From positions 1 through 64,000 of the forward strand of contig JAMPHH010000002.1 of the NCBI GenBank assembly GCA_023663505.1: DNA of 64,000 bases, given 5' to 3'. The position numbers were made by a program, and so were the translations under genes. Below, piece after piece: positions 24,225 to 32,037 of the stretch (within the stretch, counting starts at the first letter, position 1; every line of letters starts with the position of its first letter). A model generated the notes under the pieces. That model did not search any database. It saw only the letters and a program-made list of their open reading frames with translations, and was not told where the DNA came from. Origin of the DNA: Muribaculum sp. GTDB taxonomy: Bacteria; Bacillota; Clostridia; Lachnospirales; Lachnospiraceae.

Positions 24225-25544
24225 ATGCAGCATCCGGAGTTATTGCAGCACACAGACCAGATCAATGAACTGTTGGCGCGTTATGGCGTGAAGTTTGGCA
24301 TCTACAAGAATAATGTTTTTAATGAGCAGTTGTTCCCCTTTGATTCCATACCGAGGATCATTGAGCATGAGGAGTTTGTCTTTTTGGAAAAGGGTCTGAA
24401 GCAGCGCGTCATGGCTTTGAATTTATTCCTGAAGGATATTTACGGGAAGAAGCAGATTTTAAAGGACGGGATCGTTCCCGAGGATTTTATCTATGCATCG
24501 AGCGGGTATATGGCGGAATGTGAAGGGGTGACGCCACCCAAGGGGATCTACTCCCACATATCGGGGATCGATCTGGTGAAGGGGAAGGACGGAAACTGGT
24601 ACATACTTGAGGACAATCTGAGAGTGCCGTCGGGTGCTTCCTATCCCATGATCGCGAGGGATCTGTGCAGGAGGAGCTCGCCGGACACCTTTCACAGTTA
24701 CAGACTGGAGGACAACCGCAATTATGCAGACCTGCTGCGCAAGACCATGGACTATGTGAATCCCGAGGGGCATACGGTGATCCTGACGCCGGGCAGATAC
24801 AATGCGGCATATTTTGAGCATTCCTACCTTGCGGAGAAGACGGGGGCGCATCTTGTGACAGGCTCGGAGCTGGTTGCGGAGAAGGACATGCTGTACTATA
24901 TTTCCTCCAACGGAACCAAGGAAAGGGTGGGGGCTGTATACCGCAGGATATCGGACGAATACCTTGACCCGATGAATTTTAATCCGGAGTCGCTGATCGG
25001 CATCCCGCATATTTACGAGGTGTTCCGAAAGGGAAATGTGGCGTTGCTCAATGCGCCGGGCAACGGTGTGGCGGACGATAAGGGAATTTACTATTTTGTT
25101 CCCAAAATGATCCGCTATTATCTGGACGAGGAGCCAATCCTCGGCAATGCGCCGACATATCTGCCGTTTTATGAGGAGGACATGAGATATGTCTTAGAGC
25201 ATTTTGACAAGCTGGTGTTAAAGGACGTGGCGGAGGCAGGCGGATACGGCGTCGTGTTTGGCAGCTCCATGACCAAGCAGCAGAAGCAAGACTTCATCGA
25301 CCTGTTAAAGCGGGAGCCGAGACGTTTTATCGCGCAGGAGGTCATTGATTTTCAGGATCTGGACATTGTGGACAACGGGGAGATCGTGCCGAGGAAAGCG
25401 GATCTTCGGGCATTCGTGCTGATGGCGGAGGAGCCCATGGTGTGGAGGAGCGGGCTGACCAGATTCTCCAGAAATCCTGATTCGTTCATTGTGAATTCAT
25501 CGCAGGGAGGAGGTTTTAAAGACACATGGGTATTATATCAGTAG
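24225..25544 (+). CDS. Circularly permuted ATP-grasp protein (COG2308 type)
   Basis: This 439-residue protein starts at ATG 24225 behind GGAGGGAGGTG. It matches the circularly permuted ATP-grasp family (CP_ATPgrasp, DUF404/407): N-terminal RPFPFD-like region (here LFPFDSIPRII), then FLKDIYG, GIDLVKGKDGNWYILEDNLRVPSG, ARDLCRR, a central LTPGRYNAAYFEH, and the C-terminal VLKDVAEAGGYGVVFG, RFIAQEVIDFQ and RKADLRAFVL. ATP-grasp enzymes join a carboxylate to an amine via an acyl-phosphate. This family is predicted to form peptide-like bonds. It is followed, overlapping, by an alpha-E gene and then a transglutaminase, the trio usually found together. Substrates are unknown. Confidence 0.9.
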   Translation: MQHPELLQHTDQINELLARYGVKFGIYKNNVFNEQLFPFDSIPRIIEHEEFVFLEKGLKQRVMALNLFLKDIYGKKQILKDGIVPEDFIYASSGYMAECEGVTPPKGIYSHISGIDLVKGKDGNWYILEDNLRVPSGASYPMIARDLCRRSSPDTFHSYRLEDNRNYADLLRKTMDYVNPEGHTVILTPGRYNAAYFEHSYLAEKTGAHLVTGSELVAEKDMLYYISSNGTKERVGAVYRRISDEYLDPMNFNPESLIGIPHIYEVFRKGNVALLNAPGNGVADDKGIYYFVPKMIRYYLDEEPILGNAPTYLPFYEEDMRYVLEHFDKLVLKDVAEAGGYGVVFGSSMTKQQKQDFIDLLKREPRRFIAQEVIDFQDLDIVDNGEIVPRKADLRAFVLMAEEPMVWRSGLTRFSRNPDSFIVNSSQGGGFKDTWVLYQ

Positions 25545-26188
25545 AACAGGCGGATCATTTATATTGGCTGGGAAGATACACGGAGCGTGTGTACACGACC
25601 CTTCGATATTATTTTCCCAAATTTGACAATATGATCGATGAGGTGGTGGATAGTTATCAGGCGTTCTGTGAGTCGATTGATATCCCGAATATTTATTCCT
25701 CCAAGGAGGACTTTCTGAGACGTTATCCCTTTGACGAAGCGAATCCGGATTCCATTATCAGTAATCTCAATCGGGCATATGACAATGCAATTGTGCTCAG
25801 GGAAAGCATTGGTTCGGACACTTTTTCCTACATTCAATTGGCTGTCTATGACATGAGGAAGGCGGCGGTGAGCAAATCTCCGCTGATAGAGCTGCAGTAT
25901 CTGATAGACCATATCCTATCATTCTGGGGAATCGCGGACGATCAGATCGACTCCGAGCAGGTGCGCAACATGATCAAGGCGGGGAAGCGGATTGAGCGCA
26001 TTGATATGTATGCGAGGCTGAAGGTATCGCAGAAGGAGCTTACAAGGGAAGTGCACCGCATGATTCCCAGAGTGGAGAGAAGCGGGTTGTCCTATGACAA
26101 GACAAAGGTGGAATTGTTAAAAAGCCTTGTGGAAAGTCCTGATTTGGATTACTATAAGATTGTATCAAGCGTTGAGGCAATCATATAG
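25526..26188 (+). CDS. Alpha-E domain protein (DUF403)
   Basis: This 220-residue, wholly helical protein of the alpha-E family (COG2307) starts MGIISVEQADHLYWLGRYTE, with the RYTERV signature usual for it. The ATG lies inside the last codons of the ATP-grasp gene (19-nt overlap), with GGAGG upstream, so the two are translationally coupled. Alpha-E proteins are consistent partners of the circularly permuted ATP-grasp enzyme; the conserved polar residues (E, R, H in RVYTTLRYYFPKF and EVHRMIPRVERSG) suggest a structural or accessory catalytic role. No direct biochemical function is established. Confidence 0.9.
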   Translation: MGIISVEQADHLYWLGRYTERVYTTLRYYFPKFDNMIDEVVDSYQAFCESIDIPNIYSSKEDFLRRYPFDEANPDSIISNLNRAYDNAIVLRESIGSDTFSYIQLAVYDMRKAAVSKSPLIELQYLIDHILSFWGIADDQIDSEQVRNMIKAGKRIERIDMYARLKVSQKELTREVHRMIPRVERSGLSYDKTKVELLKSLVESPDLDYYKIVSSVEAII

Positions 26189-26210
26189 CGGACAGGTTGG
26201 GAGTGATTTT

Positions 26211-27005
26211 GTGGCGGTACTGCACTTTGAGTACAGGATGGAAATAAAATATGAGGAATGCGTCGGAAGGTGTTATTTTACGATCAAGTGTATCCCGAGA
26301 GAGGACGCAAGGCAGCGTCTGTTGGGGATAACGCTTTCCGTATTGCCCGAGGCGGAGTATTCCATGGGGGAGGATTCCTTTGGGAACAGGCAGCTCTATG
26401 GCTGTGAGACCAAGGAGCATGACAGGTTTGTATTTCAGGCGGACGGAGACGTGGAGATTGTTCAGACCGACTATGAGGAGCGCGAGGATGGGTTGACGGG
26501 GCTTTATCGGATACCCTACGGCAAATGTGTCCCCGGTCAGGGTATTTCGGAATATTACAGGGCGCATGACTTTTCGGGCGCAGGGACTCCTTATGAGGTA
26601 TGTGAGGCATGGATGCACAGGCTTCACCAAGACTTTAGCTATGTGTCGGGAGCCACGCGGATTCAGACCACGGCGGAGGAGGCATGGAGCATGGGGAAGG
26701 GCGTCTGTCAGGATTATGCGCATATTTATGCCACTTTGCTTCGCATGGCGGGGATTCCCGCCCGCTATGTATGCGGGATGACCGTCGGGGAGGGCGCCAG
26801 TCATGCGTGGGTGGAGGCGCTTTGCGGTGACAGGTGGGTGCCCTTCGACCCTACTAATGACTGTGTGGTATCGGACTGGCATATCAAGCTCGGACATGGC
26901 AGGGATGCGGCGGATTGTGCAATCAACAGGGGACTTATGTGGAACGGTGGGGCGCAGACGCAGCAGATAACCGTCTTGGTGGAGAAGTGTGAAAAGAATT
27001 TCTAA
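26211..27005 (+). CDS. Transglutaminase-like cysteine protease/amidase
   Basis: About 264 residues from GTG 26211 (GGGAG 7 nt upstream); an in-frame upstream extension overlapping the alpha-E gene is less likely. The N-terminal beta-rich region is followed by a transglutaminase core with a complete Cys-His-Asp triad: GVCQDYAHIYATLLRMAG (Cys), SHAWVEA (His), FDPTND (Asp). In this operon type the transglutaminase-fold enzyme is predicted to cleave or transfer the peptide/amide product of the ATP-grasp enzyme. No signal peptide is seen, so it acts in the cytoplasm. It is the third gene of the trio and is followed by a small stem-loop terminator. Confidence 0.9.
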   Translation: MAVLHFEYRMEIKYEECVGRCYFTIKCIPREDARQRLLGITLSVLPEAEYSMGEDSFGNRQLYGCETKEHDRFVFQADGDVEIVQTDYEEREDGLTGLYRIPYGKCVPGQGISEYYRAHDFSGAGTPYEVCEAWMHRLHQDFSYVSGATRIQTTAEEAWSMGKGVCQDYAHIYATLLRMAGIPARYVCGMTVGEGASHAWVEALCGDRWVPFDPTNDCVVSDWHIKLGHGRDAADCAINRGLMWNGGAQTQQITVLVEKCEKNF

Positions 27006-27177
27006 TTGTCTCCGACAATTTTTGCTCAGCAGCCAAAGACCTGATTCTCAGGTCTGGCTGCTTCGCGGAGAAATTCTAAGGTTCGCAGGGAGAACCTTTT
27101 TCACACAGAAGAATCCGCAAGCGGATTCTTCCAGTTTTGCACTGGTTAATGGATTGTTTGTGCCGCCGTTGGCGGCA
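27004..27177 (+). repeat. Five successive hairpins between transglutaminase and deacylase genes
   Basis: In 174 nt there are five stems. (1) AATTGTC/GACAATT (27004-27020) followed by T, terminator-like. (2) AGCAGCC..AGACCTGA with TCAGGTCT..GGCTGCT (27028-27062), 15 bp with a two-base bulge. (3) AAGGTTC/GAACCTT (27078-27098) followed by T. (4) GAAGAATCCGC/GCGGATTCTTC (27108-27131), 11 bp with a 2-nt loop. (5) TGCCGCC/GGCGGCA (27161-27177). No ORF is visible. They likely tune read-through and mRNA stability between the upstream and downstream genes. Confidence 0.85.
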
Positions 27178-27235
27178 TGACCGGAAGTTTGAGAAATCAT
27201 AGATTTGCAGCTTACAGAAAGGGATGGTGGCTGAC

Positions 27236-28186
27236 ATGATAAAGACGATCGCGGCGGTGGGGCTGCCGGTGGATGAAACTCTGGAGATCAGGAGAAACCG
27301 TATCCTGCCGGAGCAGTCCGCGGACAATATGAAGCGTATCAGCATCGTTACGGGGATTCACGGGGACGAGCTGGAGGGGCAGTATGTCTGTTTTGAGCTG
27401 CAGCGCCGCATAGAACAAAGTAAGGATTGTCTTGCCGGAATCGTTGACATTTATCCGGCTATGAATCCGTTGGGGATCGATTCCATTACCAGAGGGATTC
27501 CCGCCTTTGATCTGGATATGAACCGTATGTTCCCGGGGGATATGGACGGCAGTATGATAGAGTATGTTGTCGCAAGGATCATTGAGGATGTGGCAGGCTC
27601 CGACTGCGTGTTGGATATCCATGCCAGTAATATCTACCTGACGGAAATACCACAGATACGCATCAATGAACTGCATCGGGACACGCTTGTGCCGATGGCG
27701 GAGGAGAGCAATGTGGATCTGATATGGGTGCACGGGGCGAGCACGGTGTTGGAATCCACCTTTGCGTACAGCTTAAATCACATCGGGACACCGGTGCTGG
27801 TGGTGGAGATGGGCGTGGGAATGCGTATCACGCGCAGGTACGGGGATCAGTTGGTAGATGGGATTTTTAATCTGATGAAAAGGCTTGGAATTTGGACAGG
27901 GGAGGTCAAGCCGGTGAGAAAGCCGATCCTGTCAGCCAATCCGGAGGATGTCAGCTATTTGAATGCGAGCGTGGGAGGAGTATTTATTCCGGAGGTACAG
28001 CATGGAGCGAGGTTGAAAAAGGACGAGCTAGTAGGGCAGATCGTAGACCCTCTGTGCGGGAAGGTGTTGGACGAGGTGAGGGCTCCCGAGGACGGTATGC
28101 TCTTCACCATCAGGGACTATCCTGTGGTGGTCGAGGGCTCTCTGATGGGACGTCTGCTCAAAAAGGAAGTGTGCGGTTATGAATAA
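27236..28186 (+). CDS. AstE/AspA-family (M14-like) zinc deacylase
   Basis: About 316 residues; ATG 27236 has GGTGG 5 nt upstream. It belongs to the succinylglutamate desuccinylase/aspartoacylase family of zinc amidohydrolases. Zinc ligands are seen in GIHGDELEG (His, Glu) and LDIHAS (His), the substrate-arginine motif is LDMNRMFPG, and the catalytic Glu lies in LVVEMGVG. The C-terminal beta domain (GGVFIPEVQHGARLKKDELVGQ, DEVRAPEDGML) is normal for the family. It would hydrolyse an N-acyl-amino-acid-like amide or peptide bond. Its position after the ATP-grasp/alpha-E/transglutaminase trio suggests it processes the same product. The 3' end overlaps the paralogous next gene by 8 nt. Confidence 0.88.
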   Translation: MIKTIAAVGLPVDETLEIRRNRILPEQSADNMKRISIVTGIHGDELEGQYVCFELQRRIEQSKDCLAGIVDIYPAMNPLGIDSITRGIPAFDLDMNRMFPGDMDGSMIEYVVARIIEDVAGSDCVLDIHASNIYLTEIPQIRINELHRDTLVPMAEESNVDLIWVHGASTVLESTFAYSLNHIGTPVLVVEMGVGMRITRRYGDQLVDGIFNLMKRLGIWTGEVKPVRKPILSANPEDVSYLNASVGGVFIPEVQHGARLKKDELVGQIVDPLCGKVLDEVRAPEDGMLFTIRDYPVVVEGSLMGRLLKKEVCGYE

Positions 28187-29108
28187 AAGGATCATTTATG
28201 AACTCAAGGGGATATACAGGGATAATTTCCGTGTGACAGGCTATGAATTTGGGGACGGGGAAAGCTCCGTCTGCATTGTGGGGAGCTCTAGGGGAAATGA
28301 AGTGCAGCAGATCTACTGCTGCTCCCAGTTGGTTAAGAAAATGAAGCAGCTCGAGAATGAGGGGAGGATCTTGGCAGGGCATAAGATACTTATCATCCCT
28401 TCGATTAATCCGTATTCCATGAATATTCAAAAGAGGTTCTGGTCAACGGATAATACGGATATCAACAGGATGTTCCCGGGATATGATCTGGGGGAAACCA
28501 CCCAAAGGATTGCAGACGGCGTTTTCAGGGAGATCTCTGAGTATCGGTTCGGGATTCAGTTCACCTCCTTTTATATGCCGGGGGATTTTGTGCCTCATGT
28601 GCGGCTAATGGATGAGGGCTTCAGCGATCCCGAGACGGCAAAGCAGTTTGGACTTCCCTATGTCATCATACGCAGGGTTAGACCATATGATACCACAACG
28701 CTGAATTATAATTGGCAGGTGTGGGATACACAGGCATTCTCCCTCTATACCTCCACCACCGCCCGAATCGACAGGAACAGTGCGGGACAGGCGGTTCTGG
28801 CGGTCATGAATTTCCTGTCCTCACAGGGAATGATAAAATACAGTATACCTGACAAGCTGCATTCCAAGATCGTGCACGATGAGGATATGATTCTGATAAA
28901 AACCGCAAAATCGGGCATTTTTGAGCCGATGATCAAGGCGGGGGAGGAGGTCAGGACAGGGCAGCCGTTGGCAAATATCCTAGACCCGTATGAGGGGGAT
29001 ATTCTCGAGACATTATATGCGCCCTTTGACAGGGTCGCGTTCTTTGTGCACAATGAACCCCTGACCTATGCGAATACGGCGGTTGTGAAGCTGATAGAGA
29101 GATATTGA
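28179..29108 (+). CDS. AstE/AspA-family paralogue lacking catalytic residues (probable pseudoenzyme)
   Basis: This 309-residue homologue of the preceding deacylase overlaps it by 8 nt. Overall spacing and the DINRMFPG substrate motif are kept, as is the C-terminal beta domain (SGIFEPMIKAGEEVRTGQPL). The active site is not. The GIHGDE block has become SSRGNE (zinc His to Arg), the DIHAS block aligns with GIQFTS (zinc His to Gln), and the catalytic Glu position in VVEMG aligns with Tyr (SLYTS). Only the Glu of the first motif remains. It is probably a non-catalytic partner, for example a regulatory or substrate-binding subunit of a heterodimer with the active enzyme. The alignment was done by eye. 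Confidence 0.85.
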   Translation: MNKRIIYELKGIYRDNFRVTGYEFGDGESSVCIVGSSRGNEVQQIYCCSQLVKKMKQLENEGRILAGHKILIIPSINPYSMNIQKRFWSTDNTDINRMFPGYDLGETTQRIADGVFREISEYRFGIQFTSFYMPGDFVPHVRLMDEGFSDPETAKQFGLPYVIIRRVRPYDTTTLNYNWQVWDTQAFSLYTSTTARIDRNSAGQAVLAVMNFLSSQGMIKYSIPDKLHSKIVHDEDMILIKTAKSGIFEPMIKAGEEVRTGQPLANILDPYEGDILETLYAPFDRVAFFVHNEPLTYANTAVVKLIERY

Positions 29109-29123
29109 AGAATAGGAGAGGTT

Positions 29124-29810
29124 ATGCGGCTTTTACTGGCGGAGGACGAGAGAGAGCTGGCGGATGCGCTGGCAATGATTTTAAAGCACAGCCACTATTC
29201 GGTGGATGTGGTCTATGACGGGCAGGACGCCTTGGATTATCTGGAGGGACAGGAGTATGACGGGGCGATTCTGGACATCATGATGCCAAAGGTGGACGGT
29301 CTGACCGTGCTTCGGCGGATTCGGAGCGCGGGGAACGCGGTGCCTGTGCTGCTGCTCACCGCCAAGTCCGGCGTGGACGACAGGGTGGAGGGGCTTGACA
29401 GCGGGGCGAATGATTATCTTCCCAAGCCCTTTGACACGCGGGAGCTTCTTGCCCGTATTCGGGCTATGACCAGAAAGCAGACCGCGGAGGCGGATAATCT
29501 GCTCCACTGCGGCAACCTCACACTGGACAGGAACACCTTCGAGATGGCGGCGGAGGGCGGCAGGGTACGTCTGGGCAACAAGGAATTCCAGATGCTTGAG
29601 ATGCTTATGGCGAACCCCGGGCAGGTGTTGGGGGTGGAGCGTTTTATGGAGCGTGTATGGGGGTATGAGAGCGACACGGAGTCCAGCGTGGTGTGGGTGA
29701 ATATCTCGTATCTTAGAAAGAAGCTTGCCGCCGTGGGAGCAGACGTGCAGATTAAGGCGGTAAGGAATCAGGGATATTCCATGGAGCCCGGGGACAGAAC
29801 CGGGCGGTGA
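29124..29810 (+). CDS. OmpR-family response regulator
   Basis: This 228-residue regulator has AGGAGAGG before the ATG. The N-terminal receiver has LLAEDE, phospho-Asp in AILDIMMPKVDG, and the LLTAKS and LPKPF segments. The C-terminal winged-helix DNA-binding domain includes RLGNKEFQMLEMLM and VVWVNISYLRKKL. It is encoded 15 bp after the pseudo-deacylase gene and ahead of its cognate kinase. A likely target is the pair of GTTCAT repeats 20 bp after the kinase gene (31245-31261). Confidence 0.93.
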   Translation: MRLLLAEDERELADALAMILKHSHYSVDVVYDGQDALDYLEGQEYDGAILDIMMPKVDGLTVLRRIRSAGNAVPVLLLTAKSGVDDRVEGLDSGANDYLPKPFDTRELLARIRAMTRKQTAEADNLLHCGNLTLDRNTFEMAAEGGRVRLGNKEFQMLEMLMANPGQVLGVERFMERVWGYESDTESSVVWVNISYLRKKLAAVGADVQIKAVRNQGYSMEPGDRTGR

Positions 29811-29893
29811 GGGACGGCGCAATGAGTCAACCGGATATTCCTTGGAGCGCAGGGGCAGGGCATGAGGTTGGTACAAGATAGGTGTGATAAAAT

Positions 29894-31225
29894 ATGATAC
29901 GACAATTGCGGAAACAATTTATTCTCGTGGCAATGTGTTCCATGTTCGCGGTGCTCGCAGTGATTGTGGGAAGTCTGAACGCGGCGGGCTTTTACGGCGT
30001 TGTCAGGCGGGCGGATCTGATATTGGATATGCTGGCGGCGAATGACGGGCATTTTCCCAAGGACTTTCCCAACAGGAGCCAGTTGGAGCGTATTGACGGG
30101 CATAATCAATTCGGGGAGAGACCTGACGGGGATTTTGCGCCTGAGCTTCCTGCGAAAAGAGGGGTTTTTGAAAAGCAGGGAATGTTTTACGGCTTATCCT
30201 TGGAGACGCCCTATGACACCCGGTTTTTCTCCGTGAGAATGGACGAGAACGGCGGGATCGTGTCGATTGACACGGGGCGGATCGCCGCCGTGGAGACCGA
30301 AGGCGCTGCCGATTATGCCGAGCGTGTGTGGGAGTCGGGGCGAAGCCGCGGGTTTCTGGGGGTTTATCGTTATCTGTGCCAAGCGGTGGAGGGAAGCAGC
30401 GATTATCGGGTGATTTTCGTGGACTGTGCCAGAGATTTGGATTCCAGCCGCAGCTTGGCGGCGACCAGTGTGGGCGTGTCTCTGTTGGGGCTGCTTGCCG
30501 TGTTCGTGTTGGTGATGTTTTTTTCCAAAAGGGTATTTGTTCCCGTGGAGCAAAGCTATCGCAAGCAAAAGCAGTTTGTGACTGACGCCAGTCATGAGCT
30601 GAAAACCCCGCTCACGATCATCTCCGCCAACGTGGATATTTTGGAGATGGAGGGGGAGGAGAGTCAATGGACAGCCAGTATCCGCAATCAGGTCAAGCGT
30701 CTGAGGGCGCTGACGGAGCAGATGGTGACGCTCTCAAGGTTGGAGGAGGAAGAAAGACCGATGTTCGCAAGCTGTCAGCTCTCCGAGCTGGCGGAGGAGA
30801 CGGTGGCGGTGTTTGCACCCTTGGCGCAGGCGAAGGGGTTGAAGCTGACTGCGGAGATTGCGGAGGGCTTGACCTGTATGGGGGACGAGGACAAGCTGCG
30901 CCAGATGTTGTCACTGCTGCTGGACAATGCGCTGAAATATGCGTCAGAGCAGGGAGAGATCCTTCTAAAGCTTGCGCCTGCCAAGCGGGGCGGCAAGGCA
31001 TGTATTACCGTGTGGAATACCGTGGGGGCGGACAGCGGTATCGCGCAGGGAGATCAGAGTATGCTGTTTGAGCGGTTTTTCCGGCCGGACGCCTCCCGCA
31101 GCTCGCAGACGGGGGGAAGCGGTATCGGGCTGTCCGTCGTCAAGGCGATCGTGGAGCAGCACCGCGGCAGGATCACTGCGGGGAGTGATGACGGCAGATC
31201 GATTCATTTTATTATTTTTTTATGA
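29894..31225 (+). CDS. Sensor histidine kinase paired with the OmpR regulator
   Basis: This 443-residue membrane kinase has TM1 at about 10-36, an extracytoplasmic sensor of about 150 residues, TM2 at about 193-215, HisKA (VTDASHELKTPLTIISANVDI), HATPase N box (LLDNALKYAS), and the G box (GGSGIGLSVVKAIVEQHRG). It is of standard EnvZ/PhoR type. The last codons overlap an in-frame ATG of the next frame, but the true start of the VTC gene is probably 84 nt further on. It should phosphorylate the adjacent OmpR regulator; the signal is unknown. Confidence 0.92.
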   Translation: MIRQLRKQFILVAMCSMFAVLAVIVGSLNAAGFYGVVRRADLILDMLAANDGHFPKDFPNRSQLERIDGHNQFGERPDGDFAPELPAKRGVFEKQGMFYGLSLETPYDTRFFSVRMDENGGIVSIDTGRIAAVETEGAADYAERVWESGRSRGFLGVYRYLCQAVEGSSDYRVIFVDCARDLDSSRSLAATSVGVSLLGLLAVFVLVMFFSKRVFVPVEQSYRKQKQFVTDASHELKTPLTIISANVDILEMEGEESQWTASIRNQVKRLRALTEQMVTLSRLEEEERPMFASCQLSELAEETVAVFAPLAQAKGLKLTAEIAEGLTCMGDEDKLRQMLSLLLDNALKYASEQGEILLKLAPAKRGGKACITVWNTVGADSGIAQGDQSMLFERFFRPDASRSSQTGGSGIGLSVVKAIVEQHRGRITAGSDDGRSIHFIIFL

Positions 31226-31244
31226 TTCTTTTGCAAAATTTAAA

Positions 31245-31271
31245 GTTCATTTTAGGTTCATCTATTAGAAT
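31245..31271 (+). promoter_or_regulatory. Candidate OmpR-type operator and promoter for the VTC genes
   Basis: GTTCAT at 31245-31250 and again at 31256-31261, 11 bp apart start to start, is the spacing of tandem OmpR/PhoB-family half-sites. TAGAAT at 31266-31271 could serve as -10, and no -35 is present, as for an activator-dependent promoter. It lies between the kinase stop and the VTC gene. Confidence 0.5.
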
Positions 31272-31308
31272 GCCCATAGAGACACAGATAAAGGAGTGGA
31301 TAAGGGGC

Positions 31309-32037
31309 ATGGGCTATCAGGACATTTTCAAACGATACGAATTAAAATATCTGGTGACAAGGGAGCAGAAGGCGCTGCTCCTTCAGGCGATGGAGCCTTA
31401 TATGCAGCCGGATGAGCATGGGCAGAGTCTCATATGCAACATTTATTTTGACACGCCGGATTACTTACTGGTGCAGCGTTCTCTGGAATCTCCCGTGTAT
31501 AAGGAGAAGCTCAGGCTGCGAAGCTACGGAATGGCGACGCATGACGGCGAGACTTTTTTGGAATTAAAGAAGAAATATAAGGGCGTGGTTTACAAGCGGC
31601 GCGTCTCTCTTCGGGAGCAGGAGGCTATGGATTATCTGCTCAAGGACAAACCCCTGCGCAAAAGCAATCAGATCACCGACGAGATAGATTATTTTCGGGA
31701 GATGTATCAGGGACTTGCCCCGAGGGTATTTCTCTCCTATGAGCGGGAAGCCTTTTATGGACGGGAGGACAGAGAGCTGCGGATCACCTTCGATGAAAAT
31801 ATTCTGTGGCGGCAGGAGGCTCTGTCACTGTGCGCAGGGGCTTACGGCAGTCCCCTGCTACAACTGGATACCGCGTTGATGGAGGTCAAGATCGCATCTG
31901 CCATGCCGCTGTGGCTGTGTAAGCTTCTGGCGGACAACGATATTTTTAAAACACATTTTTCAAAATACGGAAATGCCTATTGTCAGATGCAGACAATGGA
32001 GGAAGAAAAGGACTTGGGAGGAAGAAAATATGCTTGA
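31309..32037 (+). CDS. VTC-domain protein (polyphosphate polymerase-like)
   Basis: About 242 residues if started at ATG 31309 (MGYQDIFKRYELKYLV); an in-frame ATG at 31270 or 31222 is possible but would add an unusual N-terminus. The VTC tunnel domain is recognisable from FKRYELKYLV, NIYFDTPDYLLVQRS, YKEKLRLRSYG, FLELKKKYKGVVYKRR and LMEVKI. In yeast Vtc4 these basic and acidic residues make polyphosphate from ATP; bacterial relatives are annotated as polyphosphate polymerase domain proteins. It overlaps the DUF4956 gene by 8 nt. The three-gene set VTC-DUF4956-surface protein is recurrent in Clostridia; CotH, often present in it, is absent here. Confidence 0.88.
   Translation: MGYQDIFKRYELKYLVTREQKALLLQAMEPYMQPDEHGQSLICNIYFDTPDYLLVQRSLESPVYKEKLRLRSYGMATHDGETFLELKKKYKGVVYKRRVSLREQEAMDYLLKDKPLRKSNQITDEIDYFREMYQGLAPRVFLSYEREAFYGREDRELRITFDENILWRQEALSLCAGAYGSPLLQLDTALMEVKIASAMPLWLCKLLADNDIFKTHFSKYGNAYCQMQTMEEEKDLGGRKYA

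Noticed and set aside
27004..27177. Known riboswitch or T-box
   Set aside because: No conserved T-box, SAM, TPP or lysine motif was recognised; the region is a chain of simple hairpins.
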